In this document: piece by piece, positions 25,860-36,821 of the stretch
How the letters are laid out: every line of letters begins with the position of its first letter
Numbering within the stretch: position 1 is the first letter of the stretch
NCBI GenBank assembly: GCA_963969285.1
Contig: OZ017740.1
Span: 205,014,055 to 205,078,054, forward strand
Origin: Odontomyia ornata
Lineage: Eukaryota; Arthropoda; Insecta; Diptera; Stratiomyidae
Length of the DNA stretch: 64,000 nucleotides
Direction: 5' to 3'
The notes under the pieces: generated by a model
Told to the model about the DNA's origin: nothing
Database searches by the model: none
The model's input: only the letters and a program-made list of their open reading frames with translations
Position numbers and translations under genes: made by a program

Positions 25860-26397
25860 TGTGGCGACAACACAACGCATGCATTGCATGCATGCAACAG
25901 TAGTGTGCAACATTGTCCCGATGCTTCAGCCACCGCGATAATCATACGATATGGGTTACATGACCAAAGATCCACTCAGCATGTCTGCTGGTTGCGCTTG
26001 TGCGTGGTCAGCGATTGTGCTGCGATGAGGAACGCTCTGACGGAGATTGTATCGCGTCGATACAATCATTTGATACATTTGCATGCTCAGCAAATGTGAT
26101 ATGGATGCAAGCGCGGAGTTGGGAATCTTGTTATCGCTGCGCGTGTGCATGCTCAGCAAATGTGGTATGAATGCATGCACGGAGTTAGGAATTTTTGTTA
26201 TCGCGTCGACGAGACGCTAATCACTTCACCTAGAGCGATCGTGGGAACGACATCGAAACGACAACGAGACATAAAAACGACATTCGAATTAATTTTATCC
26301 TAGCGCGTATCGATTATATAGTAACCATTTGATAATCTGTAAATAATAAATACTTTTCTTATCGTTCTCTCGCGTTTGAACTTGTTGAAGGACCATA
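25860..26397 (+). repeat. GYP3 5' LTR (538 bp)
   Basis: TGTGGCGACAACAC ... GAAGGACCATA. Internal direct repeats of CATGCTCAGCAAATGTG (about 26080 and 26147). The PBS (TGGCGATCC) starts two bases after the LTR. Confidence 0.9.
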
Positions 26398-26715
26398 ACT
26401 GGCGATCCTGCCTCCCGCGAGTGGAACATAGCGCCCGACGCTACAGAACTGCCAATCTCACGTGTGTAGTGCTCGTTTTCCCACGTCAGCGTGAATGGGA
26501 AATAAACCGGTGAAAGAGGTGACGGGTGAAGTTACGAACACCTTAGTGATAAATTCGGCGCTCGCGGTGCAAAGTGACCGTCTTGAGGTGACACTATTGT
26601 GCGTGCTCATCGTAAACATCGCGTCCCTAGTGTACATATTGTACAGGGACCACGTCCGCGGCGTAAAGCGGCGCGCGCAAGCGAATACCTCCCAACCTCG
26701 ACCATAACAGTTAAA
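26398..26715 (+). other. GYP3 leader
   Basis: Begins with the putative PBS TGGCGATCCTGCC (26400); tRNA species not identified by me. Contains one unit of the block that is duplicated in GYP2. Confidence 0.6.
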
Positions 26716-27600
26716 ATGTCGAACGAAGACAAGAACAACATCCCGGCAGCCACGCACGATGGAGCGGACCCCGAAGCCGGCGAGATAAGCGGTGTGAAAA
26801 ATGCCACCTTCCGGATTCCGCCGTTCTGGGAGGAGGACGTCGAACTTTGGTTCGAGCAAATCGAGGCGTACTTTGGGGCGAGCCGCATAACGGGAGACAC
26901 AACGCGCTTCCAGCTGATCGTCGCCAGCCTAGACATCAGAGTCGTGAAGCAAGTGCGGAGTGCCGTGTCCAAGCCACCAGCGGAAGGAAAGTACGACAAC
27001 CTCAAGCGAGAGATTATTAGAGCCTTCGCGGAGTCCGCCCAGCAGCGTATTCAGAAACTGTTGTCGGAGGTCGAATTGGGCGATCAGCGACCATCACAGC
27101 TGCTGAACCAAATGCGAACTCTCGCCGCTGACAGCATTTCGGAGGAGACGCTAAAACAGATGTGGCTTAATAGACTGGACATCACGTTGCGCAGCATTCT
27201 GTCAGCAAACGACGCCTCGCTGCAGAATCTAGCAACGATTGCCGATAGGGTCCACGAAGTGACGAAAGGGTCCAAGCCTTACACCATCGGATCAATCTCG
27301 AATCACGACTCTGCGGAAGCCACTCTGCCAACAACGAGAATCCTGTCAGAGCTCTCCAAACTGACGGCGGAAGTTGTGAGGCTGGCACGCCGAATCGACG
27401 AAGACCACAGGAGCATTGCACAAAGGACCGCGTGCACGTGCCCATGTGCCGGTAATTCAGGGAAACCACGATTACCATCGCAATCACGCCCACAGTCGCC
27501 CAAACCTCCAACCGAAGCTTGCTGGTACCACGCCCATTACGGATCAGACGCCACGAAATGCCGACCGCCATACAAGTTCGGCAAACAGCAAAAAAACTAA
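26716..27600 (+). CDS. GYP3 gag polyprotein
   Basis: 294 residues from ATG 26716 (MSNEDKNNIPAATHDG); upstream in-frame codons exist, but this is the first ATG after the leader. The structural protein forms the particle. Residues about 30-230 are the capsid-like region (RIPPFWEEDVELWFEQIEAYF, with the helical LLSEVELGDQRPSQLLNQMR). The C-terminus has a CWYHAHYGSDATKC motif, a CX2HX9C box typical of insect elements with a CHCC-type Gag instead of CCHC; the expected last Cys is Tyr here (PPY), while decayed GYP2 keeps Cys. The stop TAA at 27598-27600 directly follows a slippery AAAAAAC. Pol overlaps in the -1 frame. Confidence 0.88.
   Translation: MSNEDKNNIPAATHDGADPEAGEISGVKNATFRIPPFWEEDVELWFEQIEAYFGASRITGDTTRFQLIVASLDIRVVKQVRSAVSKPPAEGKYDNLKREIIRAFAESAQQRIQKLLSEVELGDQRPSQLLNQMRTLAADSISEETLKQMWLNRLDITLRSILSANDASLQNLATIADRVHEVTKGSKPYTIGSISNHDSAEATLPTTRILSELSKLTAEVVRLARRIDEDHRSIAQRTACTCPCAGNSGKPRLPSQSRPQSPKPPTEACWYHAHYGSDATKCRPPYKFGKQQKN
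27591..27597 (+). promoter_or_regulatory. -1 frameshift heptamer AAAAAAC (GYP3 gag-pol)
   Basis: Gag codons read CAA AAA AAC TAA, so the heptamer is in exact X XXY YYZ phase and sits immediately before the gag stop. A -1 slip continues as CTA AAA CCG in the open pol frame. Confidence 0.85.
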
Positions 27601-30600
27601 AACCGTCCTCTCCGCAAAAACTGGCCGGCGCGCGATCAGTACATTGCTTGTACATCCGCGATAACAATGGCACTGGCGCGCTTTTGATCGACACCGGCGC
27701 AGACGTATCCGTGATCCCACCTACCATCCGAGATCGAAGTAACCCAGAATCTGGCACCCGCTTATTAGCTGCTAACGGTTCTGCTATTCGCACCTACGGG
27801 AAGAGGAAGCTGACTTTAAATCTCGGCCTTCCGAGGCCTGTTACGTGGAATTTTATCATAGCGGACGTCAGCTCCCCAATCATCGGAGCTGATCTGCTCG
27901 AGCATCATGGACTACTCGTGGACATCAGAGGACGAAAACTCATCGAGCGACAAATTGCGAACGCAGCTGAGGTGAAGGCCACATCAACGAACCAACCACT
28001 GATACAACCATCGATATCCGCGACAATCGCCAGTGAATACGCTGCAATTCTGGCAGACTATCCCGAAGTCACATCAACAGCACCTCGCCGCAACGTTAAG
28101 TGCACGACGACGCATCACATTGTGACAAAAGGCCCTCCAGTCAACGCGAAGGCACGCCGACTTCCTCCCGACAAACTCGCCGCTGCGAAAGCCGAGTTCG
28201 ACAACATGATACAACTGGGAATCTGTCGACCATCCAAGAGTGCATGGAGCAGTCCTCTTCATATGGTACGTAAAGCCAACGGAGACTGGCATCCATGCGG
28301 AGACTACCGAGCCCTCAACGCATGCACCGTTCCGGACCGATATCCAATCGGATTCCTGCAGGACTGCACTGCTGCTTTGCACGGGATGAAGGTCTTTACT
28401 GTGATCGATCTACAGAAGGCGTTTCATCAGATTCCAGTCGAGCCGAGTGATGTCCCGAAGACGGCGATTATCACGCCATTTGGATTGTATGAGTTCATCT
28501 ACATGACCTTTGGCCTATGCAACGCGGGCCAGACCTTCCAACGCTTCATGCACGAGGTGCTAAGGGGACTCAGTAATGTATTCGTCTACATAGATGACAT
28601 ATTGGTGTTTTCACCGGACCCGCAGATACACCAACAGCATGTGTCGGAGGTGCTGAGCCGTCTACGCCAATACGGACTTGCAATCAACAAGGATAAGTGC
28701 CAATTTGGACAGGACGAGATTCAATTTTTGGGGCACACGATTTCAACTGACGGATTGAAACCTTTGCCTGAGAAGACGCAAGGCATATCCGCTATTCCGA
28801 AGCCCAGGACAGCACTGCAGCTAAAGTCATTCTTAGGAATGATTAACTTCTACAGGAGGTTCCTACCGCATGCCGCTCAAACCCAACGCCCGCTCCAACA
28901 GCTGATAGAGGGAAACAGAAAACGCGACAAAACGGAGCTTCAATGGACCGAAGAGGCATCGGCAGCATTCGAGAGGTGCAAGTCGGAACTAACCAAGGTT
29001 CCGTCACTCGCGCATCCTGATCCAACAGCCACATGGTCCCTAACAGTGGACGCATCGGACGATGGACTCGGAGCTGTCCTGCACCAGACAACGAGCACTG
29101 GAACAGAGCCTCTGGGATTTTTCTCACGCAAGCTGAACGACACCCAGCGACGCTACAGCACCTACGACCGAGAGTTGCTAGCGATTCACGAAGCCATCAA
29201 GCACTTCCGGTACATGTTGGAGGGCAGAGTCTTCACAGTCTTCTCCGACCACAAGCCATTACAGTTTGCGTTCCAGCAACGACCGGAGAAAGCATCACCG
29301 AGGCAACAACGTCAGCTGGATTTTATCTCCCAGTTCACAGTCGACATCCGCCACATTCCGGGCCGGAATAACTCTGTCGCGGATTACTTGTCTCGGGTGA
29401 GTACAGTTTCAACGACCGACATCCTTTCTCTCGCTTCAGCTCAACAAACCGATCCACAGCTCAAGGCTTTGCTGGAGGACCAGACGGACAAACTCAAGTG
29501 GAAGAAGCAGGAGCTTGCTACTTCCGACACGCCACTCCACTGCATAGTCACCGAAAACAAGGTTCGACCCTACGTACCGCAGCAGCTTAGGCAAACAATC
29601 ATGCAGACGATGCATGGCCTAGCACACCCAGGCATACGAGCGACTAGACGACTCATCACCGACCGCTTCTTCTGGGTGGCCATGAATAAGGAGATTAATG
29701 ATTTCGTACGAAGCTGCACGGCCTGCCAGCGCAACAAGATCGGACGTCACGTCAAGTCACCGCTCCAACGATACACCCAGCCGGACACCAGGTTCGAGCA
29801 TATTAACATCGACCTCATCGGACCACTATCACCGAACGATGGTTACCGTTATTGCCTAACCATCATTGACAGGTTCACACGTTGGCCAGAAGCCGTTCCG
29901 CTCCAGAATATCACCGCAACAACAGTCGCCGAGGCGCTTATCAATGCATGGATAAGCCGCTTCGGAGTGCCGGCAAGAGTAACTACCGACCTGGGACGCC
30001 AGTTCGAGAGCCAAATCTTCGCCGAGCTGACCCGTATTCTGGGAATCAACCACCTGCGGACGACCACATACCATCCTGCCGCCAACGGGATCATTGAGAG
30101 ATGGCATCGCACAGTCAAGGCCGCCATCCGCTGCTACGATACAGCCGAATGGACGAAGGTGCTACCTCTCGTGCTCCTAGGACTGCGCGCCGCATTAAAG
30201 GAGGATATTAACGCCACACCCGCAGACATGGTCTACGGCACCAGCCTACGGCTTCCGGGGGAGTTCTTCACCGCATCGCAGTCCAAAACCAACGAAACAG
30301 ACTTCTTGCGTGATCTCAGGTCACGCATGACGAAACTGCGACCTCGAGACACGGCACACCACACCACCACCCAAACTTTCATATACCGAACGCTAGGCAG
30401 CAGCTCACACGTCTTTGTACGCAACGACAAGGTAAAATCATCGCTCACACCACCATACGACGGCCCATACCCGATCCTAAGCAGAAAGGACAAGTATTTC
30501 CGCATCGACATTAATGGACACCCCGCCTCAATTTCGATCGACAGGCTCAAACCCGCATTCCTCACGCCAGAACCTACTTCAAAGGCGAGGCCCCTCATTA

Positions 30601-30662
30601 GCGAACCAACAACAACCACACGCAGTGGTCGTAAGATCCGGCCACCCGTACGCTTCCAATAA
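27591..30662 (+). CDS. GYP3 pol polyprotein (PR-RT-RNaseH-IN), intact
   Basis: The frame is open from before 27519 to TAA at 30660-30662 (about 1047 residues), reached from gag by -1 slippage. Counting from 27519: protease LLIDTGADVSV at about residue 57; RT with KAFHQIPVEP and the catalytic FVYIDDILVF at about 357; RT/RNase H linker FLGMINFYRRFLP; RNase H with TVDASDDGLGAVL, ending SDHKPLQFAF; integrase zinc-binding HPGIRATRRLI ... CTACQRNK (HHCC) at about 700; integrase catalytic core with D in INIDLIGP (about 765), D in TTDLGRQFES (about 822) and E in NGIIERWHRT (about 858). No stop or frame break. No env. All key residues are present, so this copy could support transposition; expression is unknown. 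Confidence 0.92.
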   Translation, partial: KKLKPSSPQKLAGARSVHCLYIRDNNGTGALLIDTGADVSVIPPTIRDRSNPESGTRLLAANGSAIRTYGKRKLTLNLGLPRPVTWNFIIADVSSPIIGADLLEHHGLLVDIRGRKLIERQIANAAEVKATSTNQPLIQPSISATIASEYAAILADYPEVTSTAPRRNVKCTTTHHIVTKGPPVNAKARRLPPDKLAAAKAEFDNMIQLGICRPSKSAWSSPLHMVRKANGDWHPCGDYRALNACTVPDRYPIGFLQDCTAALHGMKVFTVIDLQKAFHQIPVEPSDVPKTAIITPFGLYEFIYMTFGLCNAGQTFQRFMHEVLRGLSNVFVYIDDILVFSPDPQIHQQHVSEVLSRLRQYGLAINKDKCQFGQDEIQFLGHTISTDGLKPLPEKTQGISAIPKPRTALQLKSFLGMINFYRRFLPHAAQTQRPLQQLIEGNRKRDKTELQWTEEASAAFERCKSELTKVPSLAHPDPTATWSLTVDASDDGLGAVLHQTTSTGTEPLGFFSRKLNDTQRRYSTYDRELLAIHEAIKHFRYMLEGRVFTVFSDHKPLQFAFQQRPEKASPRQQRQLDFISQFTVDIRHIPGRNNSVADYLSRVSTVSTTDILSLASAQQTDPQLKALLEDQTDKLKWKKQELATSDTPLHCIVTENKVRPYVPQQLRQTIMQTMHGLAHPGIRATRRLITDRFFWVAMNKEINDFVRSCTACQRNKIGRHVKSPLQRYTQPDTRFEHINIDLIGPLSPNDGYRYCLTIIDRFTRWPEAVPLQNITATTVAEALINAWISRFGVPARVTTDLGRQFESQIFAELTRILGINHLRTTTYHPAANGIIERWHRTVKAAIRCYDTAEWTKVLPLVLLGLRAALKEDINATPADMVYGTSLRLPGEFFTASQSKTNETDFLRDLRSRMTKLRPRDTAHHTTTQTFIYRTLGSSSHVFVRNDKVKSSLTPPYDGPYPILSRKDKYFRIDINGHPASISIDRLKPAFLTPEPTSKARPLISEPTTTTRSGRKIRPPVRFQ

Positions 30663-30683
30663 AGTATCGTGGCCAAGCCACTG

Positions 30684-30695
30684 CGAGGGGAGTAG
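30684..30695 (+). promoter_or_regulatory. GYP3 polypurine tract
   Basis: GCGAGGGGAGTAG immediately before the 3' LTR; the expected primer site for plus-strand DNA. Confidence 0.7.
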
Positions 30696-31230
30696 TGTGG
30701 CGACAACACAACGCATGCATTGCATGCATGCAACAGTAGTGTGCAACATTGTCCCGATGCTTCAGCCACCGCGATAATCATACGATATGGGTTACATGAC
30801 CAAAGATCCACTCAGCATGTCTGCTGGTTGCGCTTGTGCGTGGTCAGCGATTGTGCTGCGATGAGGAACGCTCTGACGGAGATTGTATCGCGTCGATACA
30901 ATCATTTGATACATTTGCATGCTCAGCAAATGTGATATGGATGCAAGCGCGGAGTTGGGAATCTTGTTATCGCTGCGCGTGTGCATGCTCAGCAAATGTG
31001 GTATGAATGCATGCACGGAGTTAGGAATTTTTGTTATCGCGTCGACGAGACGCTAATCACTTCACCTAGAGCGATTGTGGGAACGACATCGAAACGACAA
31101 CCAGACATAAAAACGACATTCGAATTAATTTTATCCTAGCGCGTATCGATTATATAGTAACCATTTGATAATCTGTAAATAATAAATACTTTTCTTATCG
31201 TTCTCTCGCGTTTGAACTTGTTGAAGGACC

Positions 31231-31233
<3 letters not shown>
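30696..31233 (+). repeat. GYP3 3' LTR (538 bp)
   Basis: Same length as the 5' LTR. Differences seen: GCGATTG for GCGATCG and CAACCAG for CAACGAG. Confidence 0.9.

Positions 31234-31321
<88 letters not shown>
31234..31321. repeat. (TA)n microsatellite
   Basis: Right half of the TA tract into which GYP3 inserted; the left half is at 25828-25859. Confidence 0.9.
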
Positions 31322-31325
<4 letters not shown>

Positions 31326-31489
31326 TATAAAAGTACATTTATATATGCAATATATTATGCACAGTGACCGATTCACATCAGTTAACGGAACACAAAATGG
31401 CGCCCGTTTTGAATGAGAATACTGAGTAAATTTGTGTTATTTTTCCACTACTTCCGCATTGAAAGTAAAAAAATAAAATCAGATCAACC
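31322..31489. other. Unassigned spacer, possible transposon end
   Basis: CAGTGACCGATTCACATCAG near 31361 looks like a Tc1-type terminus, but I see no partner. Confidence 0.3.
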
Positions 31490-33570
31490 ATGTTCTGATG
31501 CAAGAGTGTTGAGCCTTAAGCATACTTGACGTCCGTCCATACCAAGAAGCCAATTGCAACTCGGATCATTACTTGGTTAAATTAACCTATTGATGTCGTA
31601 TGCCAAAGGCGTATCCGGCAAACACCAGCTCCAAACAATGTCACTGGCAAATGTCATAGAAACCTTCGACAACCAGTTGGCTCTCATCTTATCAGACACA
31701 TCCATAAGAACAAGCAAAGAGTATGGAAGGAAGCGAAAGCGCAACTAACACCATGGCAGAAAAAACAATCGGACATCAAGCCTGGCGCAAAAGAAATGTT
31801 TGGTTCGATGATGAGTACCAGAACGCGTTGGATAAAATGAATCAGGCTTCCAAAGAATATATAGGCAGGAAAACCAGAATGGTCAAAAACATTATGAAAA
31901 TCTCAGAAAAGTAGTGGATACTGTCATTCGAATTAAGAGAAGATAGTACTACGATAACGAATTGAGAAGTATCGATGTAAGTCAAGCAAGCAATAACACA
32001 AGACAAGCATACAAAGTTATGAAAAGCCTGAAACGTGATTAATAGCCCAAGACTATGCTCTACCGTGATGACATCGCCAATATCATCGCTGATCAAAACA
32101 GGATGAAGGAAAGATGGGCATTCTATTTTAAGAACTTCCTAAGTCCTCCGTACAGTTTCAGTATATTGGAGTCTATAGAGATTTTCGGAGTGCTTCTATC
32201 GGCCCCACCAACTTTGGATTAAGTTTGGTCACCATCAAGGCCCAGAATAATAAAAAGTGCCAGGCATCGATGAGATTTCAGTGGGGCTCATTAAATACGG
32301 TAGAATCAGTGCCGATAAAGCTATCCACAAAGCCATCCAGCACATTTGGCAACAAGGATATGAGCCAAACGAGTGGAACTAATCAATTATATTCCGTATT
32401 TAGAAAAAAGGTGACAAGCTACAGTGCTTGGAGGCATATCACTATTTTGTACGGCGTACAAAATATATTCAAATATCTTAGGAAATAAAATCAGATTATA
32501 TGCCAACTGCATTATTGGGGAGCATCGAAGTGGTTTTAAAGCAGGTTGATCGACGATAGACCAATCATGTACAGTCAAAAAGGTACTTGAGATGCTTAGA
32601 ATTGTACCTCAAATTTTTGTTGACATTAAGTAAGCATATGACATTATGGATCGTAACTTACTGTATCAAATAATGCTTTACTTTGGCATCCCGGCCAAAT
32701 CAGTCCATGTTACTGAAATGACAATGACGTCGACGACCTTCCAAGATCTGGCCGTTTTGCTATTCAATTTGGTTCTGAAATATTTCATAGGAAAGCTACC
32801 TATTGATACAAGAGGTATGTTACTGAACAAGTCGAGCCACGTAGTAGCCCCTGACGACAACATTAGAACATTTTGTCAAAGGTCGCTAACAACCTCTAAA
32901 GAAGTTTTCCTGAAACTCGATAGCGAAGCAAAACTAGTGGGGCTAAAAATCAATGAGAATAGAACAAAACTCATGACGTTTTCAAAGAAAAATACCTCAA
33001 GTACCCTAAATATCACACTTGGTGAATACAATATCGAAAATGTGAGCGACTTTGTGTATTTAAGTGCCAAAATAATGAGAACCGTTAACGAAAAAGACAA
33101 ATGTGCCGTAGAATGCAGCTCACATACAAAACATTTTATTCAGATTAACGATCTCTACACAAAAAAACAAAGCTCCAAATATACAAAACTATGATAAAAC
33201 CTATGCTATGCTGTGGGTCCTCAAATATATTGAATATACCTTCGAAAGGCAAGTGCTGAGGCGAGTAATTGGAATGAAGCTACAGATAGAGATACAACCA
33301 AAATCTGTATGCAATATTTGATGAGCTGGAGGTTTCAACGATTCTAAGGCTGTGGAAGCTACAATGGGCTGGTCACATGAATTGTATGGACGAAGAACAG
33401 ATACCCATAAAGTTATTCATTAGGAGAACTGGAGGGCCTGACTTGACGTAGACAATTTATCGCTGCTCGGATTTCAAAATTGGAGGGTGCGGTTAGTAGA
33501 CCGAGACAGTTGGAGGTGTTTGTTGCAGGAAATCAGACCCGAGAGGGGTGTTAAGCTACGAAGAAGAAGT
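31490..33570 (+). mobile_element. RTE-like LINE, 5' truncated and heavily decayed
   Basis: Fragments of an endonuclease-RT protein in all three frames. SDHYLV at about 31562 (end of an APE endonuclease). The linker FDDEYQNALDKMNQASKEY follows (31803 on). RT pieces include GIDEISVGLIKYG, WQQGYEPNEWN, and YDIMDRNLLYQIMLYFGIP (32637 on). The catalytic YADD region is degraded to APDDN near 32848. VGLKINENRTKLM follows, and a C-terminal NWRVRLVDRDSWRCLL near 33480-33525. Many stops. The family (RTE-like) is my inference from motif order. No poly-A or tail seen. Confidence 0.7.
32646..33194 (+). pseudogene. Longest open piece of the RTE-like RT
   Basis: 182 residues covering the palm/thumb region. 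It begins MDRNLLYQIMLYFGIP, passes the damaged active site (ten or so residues before SLTTSKEV) and ends after the strand-rich NITLGEYNIENVSDFVYL region. The catalytic Tyr-Ala of YADD is lost and about 25-30 residues before the active site are missing compared with related LINEs. Relic. Confidence 0.65.
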
Positions 33571-34711
33571 TTAAGTGGATTTGTGGAAAGCAAAATATTG
33601 TATATGATGACTGTTTAATAGAGGATGTTGATTATATTGTGTTTTTCAAATTACATGAGAGAGAAAAATATATTTATATAACCTTGCTTAACCGCCTCTT
33701 CTAAAATTCTTTCAAACTACCAAATAATTAATGCCATTCTCAAGAGAGTGGTAACGTCAGGAAGAAATTTGAAAATTTTATTAATAACAGCGACAGGGCT
33801 TTGAATAGTATGTGGTGGACATCTTATCTTTTTAATTTCACCAACTCAATAAAATTATGCAAAATTGGCTTTATGCTTTATGTCAACCATCCTTTGCATT
33901 TGACATGCATAAAGCAAACTTAAACATTAAAACTTAATTGCCACGAGGGCACCGTAAATTTCCACATTCTCGTATATCTTTAAAAAATTTAATTTTACAT
34001 TACAGCTTGTCAAATTGTATTTAAATGAATATTTTTAATAAAATTACTTTGTAAAAAAATATGAAAAACGAACAAATATTAGGAAAACTAGATATAGTAC
34101 AAAAGACCAATTTTATTTTTATTCATAACTAAATTATTCTACCCAAAATCTTTGAATTTATATCAATTGGTTTTACTTATTCTGCTATCAATTAATGTTT
34201 CCTTAAGCTATTATACTTTTGTGACAATATTTTGAATCTTACGTTAATATTTTATGATCTAATTTATTTGTGCATATATTTACAATTAAAAAACAAATTC
34301 ACCTTAACAAATCTAAACATAATCTATAGTTCAAATCTTACTTCTAATCACTAACATTAAACTAATTGACAGAAATAAACCTCAACCCGAAAATGATTAG
34401 CGTATCTAAACAAAAACGCGAACCTAACAATTTGAATTAGCAGGAAAATACTCCTGCAAAATAATTCAAAATTCAAACAAAATCTTCTGAATATCAAAAC
34501 TTAGCTCATACATATATTCCATGAATTGAGCATGGATATATGGTTATTATGTATTTTGATTTGACGCCATTTCGTTTTTAGTTTTCTGACCTCAATGTTC
34601 GAGTAGTCATGATAACATGTCAATGTTAAAAAGTGTTTCGAAAATAGTCATCAAAATCCTTATATATGTACATTCCTTTGTTCGAAATTTTTTTTTCAAT
34701 GATCAAGGATA
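33571..34711. other. AT-rich, no gene seen
   Basis: No frame of note. The last bases (TTCGAAATTTTTTTTTC...) loosely resemble DINE sequence next to a GGGGAGACCCCCC block, matching what follows TC3 at 40584, so TC3 may sit inside a DINE copy. Confidence 0.4.
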
Positions 34712-34924
34712 TACACTTGCCAGAAAAAGTATCCGTACATGCAAGATAACAAAGTTATCATTGTATTAAAAAGGATATGTCCACTTTATTTTAATTCCTT
34801 TTTTTTTTATAATATCATAAAATCTACACTTCTGCATGATTCCCAGTATGCTACATAATATTTACTATTTAAAAAGACTTGAAACTCAAACAAAATCAAT
34901 TTATGGCACCAAAATAGACCAGAA

Positions 34925-36687
34925 CAAGTTGGGTAGACAGACCTATGCTCATTTCAGAAGGGTTTTGTACTAAACTTACAAAATGCAGTAACCAGTAACG
35001 AATAAAATCAAGAAACATGTCATGTTCGAGGATCATACTATTTATTATTAGCAAAGTTGAAAGAATTTTGACTTTTGAGGTATTTGTTATAGTTATACCC
35101 ATAAATATCTCCCTTGATAATTTTTTCAGATTTTTTAAGATTTTTTAGATCCATTCGCGAGGGAGGAAACACATTTTTCATGTATTCACCCCCTCCCCTG
35201 TGCCCCCACTGAAGCAAGAAGAACTGTTTTGAAAAGCTCTCATAGAGAACTTTCAGTTGATACTCATATCGGCTACCTTTCGTGATTTTTTTTTCAGGGG
35301 CCACTCCTCTGTACTGTAATCATCGATTCATGGCCTGTTTTTCCGAATCTTAGAATGGTTACAAAGCCCTTTTGCTAGGAGCTCTCTCCTGCCTCTTCGA
35401 CTTGTTTCAATTGTATGTACTCATCTTCATGATACCAAAGTCAAAGTCAAAAGCGCTTTATTTAATACTAATCGTTATAAATTTTAAAAGAATATAAAGC
35501 AAATTACAAACAATAACAATACAAAACTTAATGGCCCAAATGGCTCTCTAAATTTATACGTTATCATTAACACATTTCATCAAAAAAAACCATAGCAAAT
35601 TCAATTAATTAGGATTATTACATATTTTTAGAATTCAATTGGAAAAGGAGAAAAAACCAACCAACACTATCCTAAAATTATTAATAATTTAAACACAACA
35701 GTGAAACTTTGATCCTACACCTAATATGTTGTAACTTATTTCTAATAAAATGCAATCAAAAACTTTATCTTATACTAAAAAAATGCTATAACAATGTTCC
35801 TAACCTAAGCGTTTAATCTTATCTCTAACGTAATATAGTAAACATAACATATACCTAACCTATACCTAATTTTTAACACAAATAAACAATCTTCATGATA
35901 CCTATCATTCCTGAAATTTTATTGCAAATCCTAGCAAAGCTGTAGTGTCTAAGTCGGTAAAAAGCGCATATGGCTCCATAGCCATATGTATCCATAGTAA
36001 TACAGGGCATATTGTTCCATAGTAATACAGGAAAATTCAAATGCTATAACTTCGTTAAATACTATTCCATCTTTATGAAACTTTCAGAAAAGATCAATCT
36101 TATAAATAGTCATCTGTTTATTGAATTTAAGGGTACCGTTTAGATTTTATTCAAGAAAACAAAAAGTCGATGAATCATACTATTACTAACAAAGTTGAGT
36201 GAATTTCGACTTTTTATGTATTTGTTGTTGTTGTACTCATAAAGTCCTCCGTTCATGATTTTTTTCAGATTTTTCGGATTTAAGGTGTCCAATCGCGAGG
36301 GGGGGTACGCGAAAAGTTCGTACATTTCCCCTTCCCCTGCCCTCCACGGTACTCATAAGGCAATTTTAAGACTTGTTTAGAAAAGATCGCATTGAGACCT
36401 TTCCAAGGACACCCGACCCGACTACCAACGATGAAATTTTTTTTTTGAGGGGTCACCTCCCTATATGGGGAGACCCCCCTTAAGCAACTTTAAAAATTTT
36501 TTCCAACCCTTGAACTTTCAAGAAGTCACCACTTCTGACCTTTCCACAAAGTTTCATGGCTGTAGCCTCTATAGTTTCGGAGAAAAAGTGCCTTGACATA
36601 CAGACGGGCGGACGGACGGACTGACGGACGGGCAGACGGACACAGGTCGTGATTGCAACGGGGTTTTGTATTTCAGTACAAAACCCT
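34925..36687 (+). mobile_element. DINE-1/HINE-like repeat, copy b (inside TC3 left inverted repeat)
   Basis: CAAGTTGGGTAGACAGACC start, subterminal AAGGGTTTTGTACT, (GACG)n-like tract near 36605-36640, terminal hairpin 36661-36686 (10-bp stem, loop TTTCAG). It interrupts the inner TC3 repeat exactly between CCAGAA and AAAAGTATCC, i.e. between two A residues, as expected of Helentron-type insertion. Confidence 0.75.
35436..35889 (-). mobile_element. 454-bp TPRT insertion (SINE or truncated LINE) with 12-bp TSD
   Basis: Flanked by TCTTCATGATAC at 35424-35435 and 35890-35901. Read on the minus strand it ends in a short tandem tail (GACTTTGACTTTG), the kind of 3' tail seen in RTE-group LINEs and their SINEs. 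No coding seen. DINE copies a and a' lack it, which confirms the insertion. Confidence 0.8.
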
Positions 36688-36821
36688 AAAAAGTATCCGT
36701 ACAGAACAAACCGGGGGATTCACCTTGTTATGCGATGACATATGCAGATGCATATTAATTTTTTTAGGTCCGATTATAGGTTTAAAAGAGAATGCGATAA
36801 TAGGTTTAAAAGAGAATGCAG

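Larger units (their letters stand above)
25860..31233 (+). mobile_element. Ty3/gypsy element GYP3, young and apparently coding-competent
   Basis: Complete: 5' LTR, PBS, gag, -1 frameshift site, full-length pol, purine tract, 3' LTR. The LTRs are the same length and I see only two substitutions between them (both late in the LTR), so insertion is recent. Inserted in a TA tract (TATA on both sides, uninformative as TSD). The CX2H...C gag motif suggests the CsRn1-like lineage (inference). GYP2 is an older relative 3 kb upstream. Confidence 0.92.

Noticed and set aside
25884..26099. 71-residue frame in both GYP3 LTRs
   Set aside because: Starts at TTG, duplicated only because the LTR is; no motif. 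Antisense frames in the same LTR have the same length, so chance is enough.
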